Positions 8,146 through 15,044 of a stretch of 64,000 nt of DNA are shown here, one piece after another. The notes beneath the pieces are model-generated. The model was not told where the DNA came from and made no database searches. It was given only the letters and a program-made list of their open reading frames with translations. The position numbers and the translations under genes are program-made. Position 1 is the stretch's first letter. Each line of letters starts with the position of its first letter. This DNA comes from Streptomyces pyxinae (GTDB taxonomy: Bacteria; Actinomycetota; Actinomycetes; Streptomycetales; Streptomycetaceae), in contig NZ_JANUGQ010000012.1 in the NCBI RefSeq assembly GCF_024756275.1, positions 124,001-188,000 on the forward strand, given 5' to 3'.

Positions 8146-8175
8146 AGACTATGACCGCGATTAGCACTCGGTCAA
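8146..8175 (-). promoter_or_regulatory. groES-groEL1 promoter
   Basis: Minus strand: TTGACC (8175-8170), an 18-base spacer, TAGTCT (8151-8146), a good principal-sigma promoter. It is bracketed by the two CIRCE sites, one over the -35 and the other over the start point, giving double repression by HrcA. Confidence 0.8.
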
Positions 8176-8187
8176 GCGGAGTGCCAG
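8161..8187 (-). promoter_or_regulatory. CIRCE element 2 (HrcA operator)
   Basis: TTAGCACTC, 9 bases, GAGTGCCAG. The left arm is a perfect consensus match. The spacer contains the predicted -35 TTGACC, so HrcA binding would block RNA polymerase directly. It overlaps the last codons of the small lipoprotein gene that ends at 8172. Confidence 0.93.
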
Positions 8188-8552
8188 TTCCGGGCCATGT
8201 CGCCCCCTTCGTCGCCGGAATCCACCCTCCCGCCGGGCCCGGCGAGCGGGGCGCGCAGGGCCGGGCCGCGGGCGGCGCCCAGCGCGTCGAGCCCGTCGAG
8301 CGCGTCGATGCGATGCGCCGCCTCGCGTCCCAGCCGGCCGATCGGGTCCATGGCGGGGGCGCAGGGGGCGCAGCCGGCGGCGAGGAGGAGCGCGGCGACG
8401 GCCAGCAGAGCGGCCACCGGCCGGTGCGGGCGGGCCGGCCGGGGCTGCCGCTGCGGGCGAGGTGACCAGGGTGGGCGAGGTGACGACCGCGATGGGCGAG
8501 GTGGCCGGGGCGGGCGCCGGGTGGCTCCGCCCCGGCCCGGGCCGTCGCTCAC
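8172..8552 (-). CDS. Putative small lipoprotein coupled to the deacetylase gene
   Basis: A 126-residue frame whose GTG (8552) overlaps the stop of the upstream deacetylase gene by four bases (GTGA), a typical translational-coupling junction. Residues 4-45 are strongly basic and proline-rich, followed by a hydrophobic segment and lipobox LAAGC (C61). After the cysteine comes PIGRLGREAAHRIDALD, which looks like a short mature domain. The long basic leader is unusual and the coding case rests on the junction and lipobox. The 3' end runs into CIRCE element 2 and the groES -35. Function unknown; surface location inferred. Confidence 0.55.
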   Translation of the reverse strand: MSDGPGRGGATRRPPRPPRPSRSSPRPPWSPRPQRQPRPARPHRPVAALLAVAALLLAAGCAPCAPAMDPIGRLGREAAHRIDALDGLDALGAARGPALRAPLAGPGGRVDSGDEGGDMARNWHSA

Positions 8553-9610
8553 ACGTAGTCCTCCAGCTTCGCCACGGCGTACCCCTTGGCGGTGATCACA
8601 TTCATCACCTGGCGGATCATGTCGGGCATCGTGCCCTTCCAGTCCGCCTTGCCCCGGAAGTGGGTCAGCACGATGTCGCCGGGGTGCAGGTCCCGGTCCC
8701 ACTCCCGCCACTCCATGTGGTCCGGGAAGGCCTCGGCGGACCAGAGCGGCACCGCCTCGACCCCGCAGGACCGGGCGGCGCGCAGGGTGTCGCCGTTGTA
8801 GTTGCCGTACGGCGGGCGGAAGAGCCGGGGGCGCTTGCCGAACCGCTTCTCCATGATCTCCTGCTGCCCGCAGATCTCCTTCTCCTGCTCGTCGTAGGAG
8901 AGTCCGGGCAGATAGCGGTGGTTGAGGGTGTGGTTGTTCAGCACGACCCCGCGCCCCTGCATCCGCTCGAAGTAGCCGTAGTCGTCGCTGGTGACGTAGT
9001 CGCTGAGGAAGGCGCTGTACGGGATGTCCAGCTCGGTCATCATCTTCAGCAGCTCGGGGTCCTTCTCGGAGCCGTCGTCGATCGTCAGAAAGACGATCCT
9101 CTCCTTGGTGGGGACGGTGGTGAAGACCGGCGGCAGGCTGTCGTCACCGACCTCGAAGCCCTTGCGGAAGGTGATCTCCGGCTTGGTCCTCGGCGGCGCC
9201 GGGGCGGGCAGCGGGGTGAGCTTCAGGCCCCACTTGCGGGCGGCGGCGACACGGGCGGCCCGGGCGGCCCGGACCTTCTGGACGTACGCGGAGAGGGCCC
9301 CGGCCGGCCCCCGCGCCTGGGCGGGGCCGCCGGCGGCCGGCCGGCCCTGGGCGCCCCCGGCGGGGTGCGCCGCTCCACCGCTCCCGCCCTCCGCCGCGCA
9401 GCCGGAACCGAGCGCGGCGACGAGCAGCAGCGCCCCGGTCGCCCGGACCCGGAACCGATGCCTCCGCCGACCGTTCCCCCGGCCGGCCCCCTGGCCGCCC
9501 TCCTGACCGTTCCCCCGACCGCTCTCCTGGCCGCTCTTCTGGCCATTCCTCTGGCCGTTCCTCTGGCCGTTCCGCTGACCGTGTTTTCCGTTTTGTCGTA
9601 CAAGATGCAT
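8549..9610 (-). CDS. NodB-type polysaccharide deacetylase lipoprotein (paralogue 1)
   Basis: 353 residues from the ATG at 9610; the frame is open further but would overlap the divergent methyltransferase. Residues 8-48 are a repeat NGQRNGQRNGQ followed by related G/Q/R units, encoded by 12-bp DNA repeats. A hydrophobic segment and lipobox LGSGC (C71) follow. The NodB fold (about 170-353) has metal and catalytic motifs TIDDGSE (D178/D179), NHTLNH and RPPYGNYN. Such enzymes remove acetyl groups from cell-wall or extracellular glycans. A paralogue lies at 11092-11982 and a coupled small lipoprotein follows. The start is uncertain because the repeat leader is atypical. Confidence 0.85.
   Translation of the reverse strand: MHLVRQNGKHGQRNGQRNGQRNGQKSGQESGRGNGQEGGQGAGRGNGRRRHRFRVRATGALLLVAALGSGCAAEGGSGGAAHPAGGAQGRPAAGGPAQARGPAGALSAYVQKVRAARAARVAAARKWGLKLTPLPAPAPPRTKPEITFRKGFEVGDDSLPPVFTTVPTKERIVFLTIDDGSEKDPELLKMMTELDIPYSAFLSDYVTSDDYGYFERMQGRGVVLNNHTLNHRYLPGLSYDEQEKEICGQQEIMEKRFGKRPRLFRPPYGNYNGDTLRAARSCGVEAVPLWSAEAFPDHMEWREWDRDLHPGDIVLTHFRGKADWKGTMPDMIRQVMNVITAKGYAVAKLEDYV
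9491..9582. repeat. 12-bp coding minisatellite in deacetylase 1
   Basis: About seven imperfect copies of a unit like TCTGGCCGTTCC (plus strand), most regular at 9547-9582. On the coding strand it yields the NGQR/NGQK/SGQE repeat of the protein's N-terminus. The unit is a multiple of three, so copy number could vary without frameshift. Confidence 0.75.
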
Positions 9611-9700
9611 GGCGTCGCATCCTGTCAGCGCTCGGCCCCGGCCCCCGGCCGACACCGCCGCCCGGCGCGCACCATCGCCCGGCTGGCCCACAATGGGCCG

Positions 9701-10993
9701 GTGAACGACCTCGACTCCTTCCGCGCGCTGCTCACCGAGGAGGGCCGCGAGCTGCTCGCCGCGCTGCGCGACCACACCCCCGACCAGGAGCTGGCGCTCG
9801 CCTCCCGGCTGCGCCGCGAGCACCCCGCCGGGCTGGTCTCGGCCGCGCTTGGCCAGGCACGGCTGCGGCAGCGGGCGGTGGCGAAGTTCGGCGCGGAGGA
9901 CGCGTACCGGATGTTCTTCACCCCGCACGGGGTGGAGCAGGCCACGCGCCGCCCGGTCGCGGAGTACCGGGCCCGGCGGTTCCGGGAGCTGCTGCCCGCG
10001 AGCGGCGGACCGGCCCGGGTGGCGGACCTCTGCTGCGGGATCGGCGGGGACGCCGTCGCCCTGCTGCGGGCCGGGTTCGCGGTGACGGCGGTCGATCTGG
10101 ACCCGCTCACCTGCGAGGTGGTCAGGGCCAATGGGGCGGCGCTGGTCCCGGACGGGTCGCTGGAGGTGCGCCAGGAGGATGTGACGGCGTACAGCCCCGG
10201 ACACACCGACGCCACTGACGGCACCGAAGGCACCGACGCCCTGTTCACCGACCCGGCGCGCCGGACCTCGGGCGCCGCGCGCGGCCGGGGCCGGATCTTC
10301 GACCCGGAGGCGTACTCACCGCCGCTCTCCTGGGCGCTGGAGGCGGTACGGCGGGTGGGCGCCGGAGCGGTGAAGATCGCGCCCGGCATCCCGCACGAGC
10401 TGGTCCCGGACGACTTCGAGGCGGAGTGGATCTCGGACGGCGGCGATGTGAAGGAGGCGGTGCTCTGGCACGACGGCCGGACCGCCGCCACGCACCCGGG
10501 CAGCGGATCCGAGGGCGCCGGCCCCGGGAGCACCGGGGCCGTCCGGCCGGGGGTCTTCCGGGCCACCCTGCTCCCCTCGGGCGCCACCCTGACCGGCCGG
10601 GGGCTGCCCGACCCGGAGGTACGGAAGGTGGGACGGTACCTCTACGAGCCGGACGGCGCCGTCATCCGGGCACACCTGGTCGCGGAGGTCGCCGAGGAGC
10701 TGGGCGCCGGGCTGATCGACCCGACCATCGCCTATCTGACGGCCGACGAGCCGCGCCCGACGCCGTACGCCACGTGCTACGAGATCACCGACGAGCTGCC
10801 GTTCGGCCTCAAGCGGCTCAAGGCGCTGCTGCGGGAGCGCGAGGTGGGCACCCTGACCGTGAAGAAGCGGGGCTCGGCGGTGGAGCCCGAGGAGGTGCGC
10901 CGCCGGGTGAAGCCCAAGGGCCCGAACGCGGCGACGGTCTTCCTGACCCGGGTGGCGGGCGCCCCGGCCATGCTCATCGGCCGCCCCTGCTGA
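9701..10993 (+). CDS. THUMP-like class I SAM methyltransferase
   Basis: 430 residues. N-terminal helical part 1-100, then a Rossmann methyltransferase core with motif I VADLCCGIGGDAVALL (about 107-122) and VDLDPLTCE as the SAM-ribose acidic loop, a DPAR motif near 185 in the position of the (D/N)PP(Y/F) motif, and a C-terminal part (about 300-430) resembling the THUMP-like domain found with these proteins (KRLKALLREREVGTLTVKKRG). An RNA substrate is likely but unproven. GTG at 9701 follows CACAAT by 6 nt, suggesting a leaderless message. It reads against both flanking deacetylase genes. Confidence 0.85.
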   Translation: MNDLDSFRALLTEEGRELLAALRDHTPDQELALASRLRREHPAGLVSAALGQARLRQRAVAKFGAEDAYRMFFTPHGVEQATRRPVAEYRARRFRELLPASGGPARVADLCCGIGGDAVALLRAGFAVTAVDLDPLTCEVVRANGAALVPDGSLEVRQEDVTAYSPGHTDATDGTEGTDALFTDPARRTSGAARGRGRIFDPEAYSPPLSWALEAVRRVGAGAVKIAPGIPHELVPDDFEAEWISDGGDVKEAVLWHDGRTAATHPGSGSEGAGPGSTGAVRPGVFRATLLPSGATLTGRGLPDPEVRKVGRYLYEPDGAVIRAHLVAEVAEELGAGLIDPTIAYLTADEPRPTPYATCYEITDELPFGLKRLKALLREREVGTLTVKKRGSAVEPEEVRRRVKPKGPNAATVFLTRVAGAPAMLIGRPC

Positions 10994-11010
10994 GCCCCGG
11001 TCCTGCCGGG

Positions 11011-11057
11011 CCCCGTCTCCGTACGGCGGCCGGGCCGGCCTTCGTACGGAGACGGGG
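11011..11057. terminator. Bidirectional terminator, methyltransferase / deacetylase 2
   Basis: Perfect 15-bp stem: CCCCGTCTCCGTACG (11011-11025) and its complement at 11043-11057, loop 17 bases. It sits between convergent genes, 18 nt after one stop and 35 nt after the other. Confidence 0.8.
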
Positions 11058-11091
11058 ACGGAGACGGGAACGGGAACGGCCGGGGCGGCCG

Positions 11092-11982
11092 TCAGCGGGC
11101 CCGGCCGATGTAGTCCTCCAGCCGGGCCACCGCGAAGCCCTGTTCCTGGACATGGCGCAGCAGATTGGCCGTCATCTCCGTCATCGAGGTGCCCTTGAGC
11201 TCGGACGGGCCCCGGAAGTGGGCCAGGATGATGTCGCCGGGGCGCAGCTTCCGGTCGGCCCGCTGGTACTGCATGTTGGTGATCTGCATGGACTCCCGCC
11301 ACAGCACGATCGCCTCCACCCCGCAGGAAGCGGCGGCGGCCCTGGTGTCCTCGTTCCAGTTGCCGTACGGCGGCCGCATCAGCCGGGGCGTGGCGCCATA
11401 GGTGCCGGCCAGTTTCCGCTGCTGGCCGCAGATCTCCCGGCGCTGGGCCTCCGCGCCGAGGGTGCGCAGGTTCGGGTGGGTGAGGGTGTGGTTGGCGACC
11501 CCGTTGCCCAGGGCGGCCAGTGGCGTGAAGTAGCCGTAGTCGGACCGGATGGCCGCGTCGGTCAGGAACATCGTGAACGGGACCTTCAGCTCCCGCATCA
11601 TCCGGACGAACTCCGGGTCCTTCTCGGCGCCGTCGTCGAAGGTGAGGAAGACCACCTTGTCCCTGGTCGGTATCTCGCTGATCACCGGGACCTTGCCGCC
11701 GCCGGTCCGCACCGGGGGGCTCGCGGGCGGGGCGGGCGCGGCGGGGAGCGGCTTCAGGTCCCACCGGGCGAAGCGGGCGGCGGCAGCGGCGCGCTCGCCC
11801 GCCGCCGTGTCGCCGGTCCCCTCGCCCCCGCCCGCCCGGTCCGGCGACGGGGACGGGGACACGGAGGACGCCGGCCGTCCGCCGCCGGGCCCGGACGGCT
11901 CCGCGGTGGCGCCGCAGCCCGATATGACCGGTACGAGCAGGGCGGCGCAGAGCGCCACCACCCCCGCCATCCTCTTGCCCAC
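11092..11982 (-). CDS. NodB-type polysaccharide deacetylase lipoprotein (paralogue 2)
   Basis: 296 residues: signal and lipobox VISGC (C23), a Ser/Pro/Gly linker to about residue 95, and a NodB domain with TFDDGAE (D116/D117), NHTLTH and RPPYGNWN. The motif order and the C-terminal ARLEDY mirror the gene at 8549-9610 (AKLEDY), so the two are paralogues from a local duplication now separated by a methyltransferase gene. GTG at 11982 is the longest start; an internal ATG at 11970 has a better-spaced Shine-Dalgarno and also leaves an intact lipobox. Likely peptidoglycan or surface glycan modification outside the membrane. Confidence 0.88.
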   Translation of the reverse strand: MGKRMAGVVALCAALLVPVISGCGATAEPSGPGGGRPASSVSPSPSPDRAGGGEGTGDTAAGERAAAAARFARWDLKPLPAAPAPPASPPVRTGGGKVPVISEIPTRDKVVFLTFDDGAEKDPEFVRMMRELKVPFTMFLTDAAIRSDYGYFTPLAALGNGVANHTLTHPNLRTLGAEAQRREICGQQRKLAGTYGATPRLMRPPYGNWNEDTRAAAASCGVEAIVLWRESMQITNMQYQRADRKLRPGDIILAHFRGPSELKGTSMTEMTANLLRHVQEQGFAVARLEDYIGRAR

Positions 11983-12060
11983 CCTGGAACCCCATGTTCG
12001 AACGCCTGATCAGTCTGCGTTCTGGGGGACGGACGAGGCGGACGGGAGGTTGCCTCGGCC

Positions 12061-12115
12061 GGCCGGGAAGCCGGTCGGGAAACCGGTCGGCCGAGCCGGC
12101 CGGGAAGCCGGTCGG
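12061..12115. repeat. 18-bp direct repeats upstream of deacetylase 2
   Basis: GGCCGGGAAGCCGGTCGG occurs at 12061-12078 and 12098-12115 (37-bp period), with a partial copy between. The 217-bp region between deacetylase 2 and the next gene is made largely of this motif and should contain the deacetylase promoter if it has its own. Confidence 0.7.
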
Positions 12116-12199
12116 CCGAGCCCGTGGAGAACCGGCCGGGGAAGCCCTTGGGGGATTTGCCGGGGAGGCCCTCCGGAGGGTCCGCCGGGGGCCGGCCGG

Positions 12200-12559
12200 T
12201 CAGCCGGCCAGGGGCCCGGTCGCCGGACCGGCCGGGTCGGTGCCCTGCGACTCGAAGCGCCAGCGGTGCACCGGCCGGGTCACCAGCCCGGCGTCCGGCT
12301 CCGGCAGTTCCGGCGGTTCCGGCAGTTCCCCAGGCCCCGCCGGCCCGGCCCCCGGCCCGGCCGCCGACATCCCGTCGTCGCCGTCGTCGCCGTCACCCCC
12401 GGGCACGTCCCACCAGGTCAGCACCAGCACCCGGTCACCCGGCGCGGTGAAGGTCTCCCGGCGTACCGGCTCGGCCGGCAGCGGCTGGGCGCGGGCCCAG
12501 GCGAGCAGCTCGGCGCCCCGGCCCTCGGCGGCCCGGGCCTCCCACATCAGAGTGATCAT
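12200..12559 (-). CDS. Conserved-type hypothetical protein downstream of rimI
   Basis: 119 residues starting at an ATG that overlaps the rimI stop by one base (TGATG), so it is translationally coupled. The N-terminus (MITLMWEARAAEGRGAELLAW and later VLVLTWWDVP) has the length and strand pattern of small alpha/beta monooxygenase-like (ABM) domains; residues 55-90 are a Gly/Pro/Glu low-complexity insert; the end VHRWRFESQG is charged. I do not recognise a function. It occupies the place where tsaD would be expected after rimI. Confidence 0.7.
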   Translation of the reverse strand: MITLMWEARAAEGRGAELLAWARAQPLPAEPVRRETFTAPGDRVLVLTWWDVPGGDGDDGDDGMSAAGPGAGPAGPGELPEPPELPEPDAGLVTRPVHRWRFESQGTDPAGPATGPLAG

Positions 12560-13140
12560 CACCCGGGCAGATTGTCACAGGCCGGCTGGGCGCGGGTGAC
12601 CGGCGCGTCCCGCAGCTCCAGCCGCATCACCAGGGCGTCGATGTTGCCCGGCTGGTAGTAGCCGCGCCGGAAGCCGATGGGCCGGAAGCCGAAGCGCTCG
12701 TAGAGCCGCTGGGCGCGGGCGTTGTCCACCCGTACCTCCAGCAGCACCTCCTCGCACTCGAAGGCGGTGGCGTGCCGCAGCAGCTCGGTCAGCAGCCGGG
12801 CACCGAGCCCGGTGCCCCACTGCTCCCGGGCCACGGCGATGGTCTGTACGTCGCCGAGCCCGCCGGCCGCCGCGAGTCCGGCGTATCCGGCGAGCCGGCC
12901 GTCCGCCGGGTCACGGGCCACCACATAGCGACGGCTCGCCCGGGGGCCCCGGGCGTGGGCCAGCTCGGACCAGAACATCCCCTCCGACCAGGCGTCCTCG
13001 GGGAACAGCTCACGTTCGAGCTCCAGCACCGGGGCGATGTCCCACCAGCGCATCTCCTGGAGGACCGGAGCGAGCACCGGAGCGGCGCCCGGGCCGGAAC
13101 GCCCCGAGCCCCCGCCGCTCCCGTCGCCCTCGGCGGTCAT
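12559..13140 (-). CDS. rimI: Ribosomal-protein-alanine N-acetyltransferase
   Basis: 193 residues, GNAT fold with acetyl-CoA loop EQWGTGLGARLL (about 108-119) and the RimI-type C-terminus LYERFGFRPIGFRRGYYQPGN. A Gly/Ser/Pro-rich extension of about 25 residues precedes the domain. RimI acetylates the N-terminus of ribosomal protein S18 in E. coli; in many bacteria it is encoded beside tsaB and tsaD. The ATG overlaps the tsaB stop (ATGA), so it is co-translated with tsaB. Confidence 0.9.
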   Translation of the reverse strand: MTAEGDGSGGGSGRSGPGAAPVLAPVLQEMRWWDIAPVLELERELFPEDAWSEGMFWSELAHARGPRASRRYVVARDPADGRLAGYAGLAAAGGLGDVQTIAVAREQWGTGLGARLLTELLRHATAFECEEVLLEVRVDNARAQRLYERFGFRPIGFRRGYYQPGNIDALVMRLELRDAPVTRAQPACDNLPG

Positions 13141-13790
13141 CGGGGCGTGACCACCTTGTAGTTCTTCGGCACCTGGGCGTCCGGCCGGCGCAGATAGAGC
13201 GGGAGCGGGTCCAGGAACTCCCCGCCCGCCCGCAGCCGCTCGGCCGCCAGCGCGGCGAGCGCCGCCGCCGACTGGTGCTCGGGGTCACGGGCGTCCGGGA
13301 AGTGCTCGCCGTACAGCCGCGCCCCGGCCCCCACCACGGGCAGCCCGGCCAGCCGCTCGGCGATCTCGGCGGGCCGGTCCACGGCGGGCTCGGTGACCCG
13401 GGTCCTGGCGTCCTCGTACCGCGCCCAGTAGACCTCCTTGCGCCGGGCGTCGGTGGCCACCGCGAACGGCCCGGTCAGCCCGGAGGCGTACGCGAGTCCG
13501 TCCAGGGTGCAGAGCCCGTGCACCGGGACCCCGAGCGCCGAGCCGAAGGTGGTGGCCATGACCAGCCCGACCCGCAGTCCGGTGTACGGGCCGGGGCCGA
13601 CACCCACCACGACCCCGGTCACGGCGTCGAGCCGCCGTCCGGCCTCCGCGAGCACCCGGTCCACGGCGGGCAGCAGGAGTTCCCCGTGGCGGCGGGCGTC
13701 GATCTGGTCCGAGCGGGCGACGACGGTCTCACCGTCGTGCAGGGCGACGGTGACGGCGGGCGTGGCGGTATCCATGGCGAGCAACAGCAC
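13137..13790 (-). CDS. tsaB: t6A synthesis protein TsaB
   Basis: 217 residues of the ASKHA/Kae1-like fold: LLLAMDTATPAVTVAL at the N-terminus and VVVGVGPGPYTGLRVGL near 60-76. TsaB is the non-catalytic partner of TsaD in making threonylcarbamoyladenosine at A37 of ANN-decoding tRNAs; TsaE (15045-15710) is the ATPase of the complex. No tsaD is present in this window. GTG at 13790 is preceded by TAGGCT ending 6 nt upstream, a probable leaderless start, so tsaB-rimI and the following gene form a unit separate from tsaE. Confidence 0.93.
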   Translation of the reverse strand: MLLLAMDTATPAVTVALHDGETVVARSDQIDARRHGELLLPAVDRVLAEAGRRLDAVTGVVVGVGPGPYTGLRVGLVMATTFGSALGVPVHGLCTLDGLAYASGLTGPFAVATDARRKEVYWARYEDARTRVTEPAVDRPAEIAERLAGLPVVGAGARLYGEHFPDARDPEHQSAAALAALAAERLRAGGEFLDPLPLYLRRPDAQVPKNYKVVTPR

Positions 13791-13796
13791 GCGAAC

Positions 13797-13802
13797 AGCC
13801 TA
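13797..13802 (-). promoter_or_regulatory. Putative -10 of tsaB (TAGGCT)
   Basis: TAGGCT on the minus strand ends 6 nt before the GTG of tsaB. The identical hexamer at the identical distance precedes glmS (23255-23260). Confidence 0.45.
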
Positions 13803-13895
13803 CGGCTCCGCGCGCGGGAGTACGGCCGCCCCGGTCCTACCGTCCGCTGCTGCTACCGTCACACCGATACGTACGTATGAGAGGCGGGCAGCAGC

Positions 13896-14501
13896 GTGGC
13901 ACGGAGCAGCTCGGGAATCGTGGCCGGGCTCACCGCGGCGGCGGTCGCCGCGGTCGCCTTCCTCGCCTACCAGGCATCGGCCACCGCCCCCGCGCATCTC
14001 ACGGACAGGGGCGGGGCCACCGGCGCCAAGCCCTCGGCCACCGCCCCGGCGCCGTCCGGCGCGGGAAAGCCGTCCCCCGATCCGAGCGCCCCGCCCGCCC
14101 ACTCCGGCTCCGGGAAGCGGGTCGTCTACGCGCTGGGCGCGCGTACGGTCTGGCTGGTCGACGCCAAGGACGCCAAGGGTGCCGATGGCGGCAAGGGCAC
14201 CGAGGAGACGACCGTCCGCACCTTCCGGGTGGTGCCGAGCACGATCAGCCCGCCCCCCGGGGCCTACTCCGTGACCTCCCGGTCGAACAGCGTGGCCGGC
14301 TCTGACGGGGTGCGGATCGAACATGTGGTGCGCTTCGCCACCGTGAGCGGGGTGACCATCGGCTTCAGCGCGGCCGTGGACGGCAGCCTGCCGAGCCCGG
14401 ACCCGTCGCGGAAGACCGGCGGCGTCCGGATGCAGCGGGCGGACGGGGACGCGCTGTGGAAGTTCGCGAGCGTCCACGCGAAGGTCGTCGTCATCCCCTG
14501 A
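13896..14501 (+). CDS. Membrane-anchored, L,D-transpeptidase-like protein lacking the catalytic cysteine
   Basis: 201 residues: an N-terminal hydrophobic anchor (about 8-28), a Pro/Ser/Ala linker to 72, then a beta-rich domain. RVVYALGARTVWLVD, VRTFRVVPSTISPPPGAYSV and GGVRMQRADGDALWKF follow the pattern of YkuD L,D-transpeptidases, but the SHGC(V/I)RM active site is KTGGVRM (173-179), with glycine where the cysteine should be, and the upstream IHG is replaced by IGF. If the match holds, this is a cell-wall pseudoenzyme. GTG start with a GAGAGG Shine-Dalgarno. Divergent from tsaB. Moderate certainty on fold, high that the frame is coding. Confidence 0.75.
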   Translation: MARSSSGIVAGLTAAAVAAVAFLAYQASATAPAHLTDRGGATGAKPSATAPAPSGAGKPSPDPSAPPAHSGSGKRVVYALGARTVWLVDAKDAKGADGGKGTEETTVRTFRVVPSTISPPPGAYSVTSRSNSVAGSDGVRIEHVVRFATVSGVTIGFSAAVDGSLPSPDPSRKTGGVRMQRADGDALWKFASVHAKVVVIP

Positions 14502-14556
14502 GACCCGTGGGGCCCTGAGACCATGGGCCGTGGGCCTCTTGGGGGCTCCCGGCCGG

Positions 14557-14790
14557 TCAGGCGGCGCGGGGTGTCTCGCCGCGTCCGCCCCGGAGGCCCG
14601 GGACCCCGTCGTACGCCTCGTGGTGTCCGTCGTACGCCTCGGGCCGGCCGTGCCGCCCGTCCGCGTCCCGGACCCGGGCGGGCGCAGGCGGGGTGGAGAC
14701 CGCGGTGGCAGCGGCGCAGGAGGCCAGCAGCTCACGCATGGGGACGGCCGGCACCGGGGCCTTCCTGGGCTGCGTCGGGGTCGTCGGCAT
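14557..14790 (-). CDS. Small 77-residue protein of unknown function
   Basis: MPTTPTQPRKAPVPAVPM leads into a short hydrophobic patch with one cysteine (RELLASCAAATAVSTPP), then a charged tail with HHEAYDG. The ATG has a textbook AGGAGG Shine-Dalgarno 7 nt upstream, the best argument that it is expressed. It lies alone between convergent and tsaE genes. About 26 bp upstream is a GGTTAGGC-containing site resembling a DmdR/IdeR iron box. I do not recognise the family. Confidence 0.6.
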   Translation of the reverse strand: MPTTPTQPRKAPVPAVPMRELLASCAAATAVSTPPAPARVRDADGRHGRPEAYDGHHEAYDGVPGLRGGRGETPRAA

Positions 14791-14815
14791 GGCGTGCCTC
14801 CTGGGGCTCCGGGAG

Positions 14816-14834
14816 CGTGGTTAGGCAGACCTGA
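14816..14834 (-). promoter_or_regulatory. Possible DmdR/IdeR-type iron box
   Basis: CGTGGTTAGGCAGACCTGA matches 13 of 19 positions of the actinobacterial iron-box palindrome TTAGGTTAGGCTAACCTAA, including the core GGTTAGGC and ACCT. It starts 26 nt upstream of the small gene's ATG, a position suited to repression. Six mismatches keep this tentative. Confidence 0.35.
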
Positions 14835-15044
14835 CCGTGGATCCTGGGGTCCATGTGACCACGCCCCATGGCCGGGGCGCAAGAACGTACCGACGGCTTG
14901 TCGGAAAGTACGGAGCGGTCCCGGGCCGCCCGCCCCGGAACCGGGTCCGTTTTCCCCATACGGGCTCACACCGCCCGGCGCCCGGTACGGCCCCGGCGAC
15001 CCGTCCCGGCGCCGGGCCGGGGCCCGGCGCGGTTCCGCACCGCC

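Noticed and set aside
9611..10204. N-terminal extension of deacetylase 1 (to 551 codons)
   Set aside because: It would overlap the methyltransferase by 500 bases antisense and bury the lipoprotein signal.
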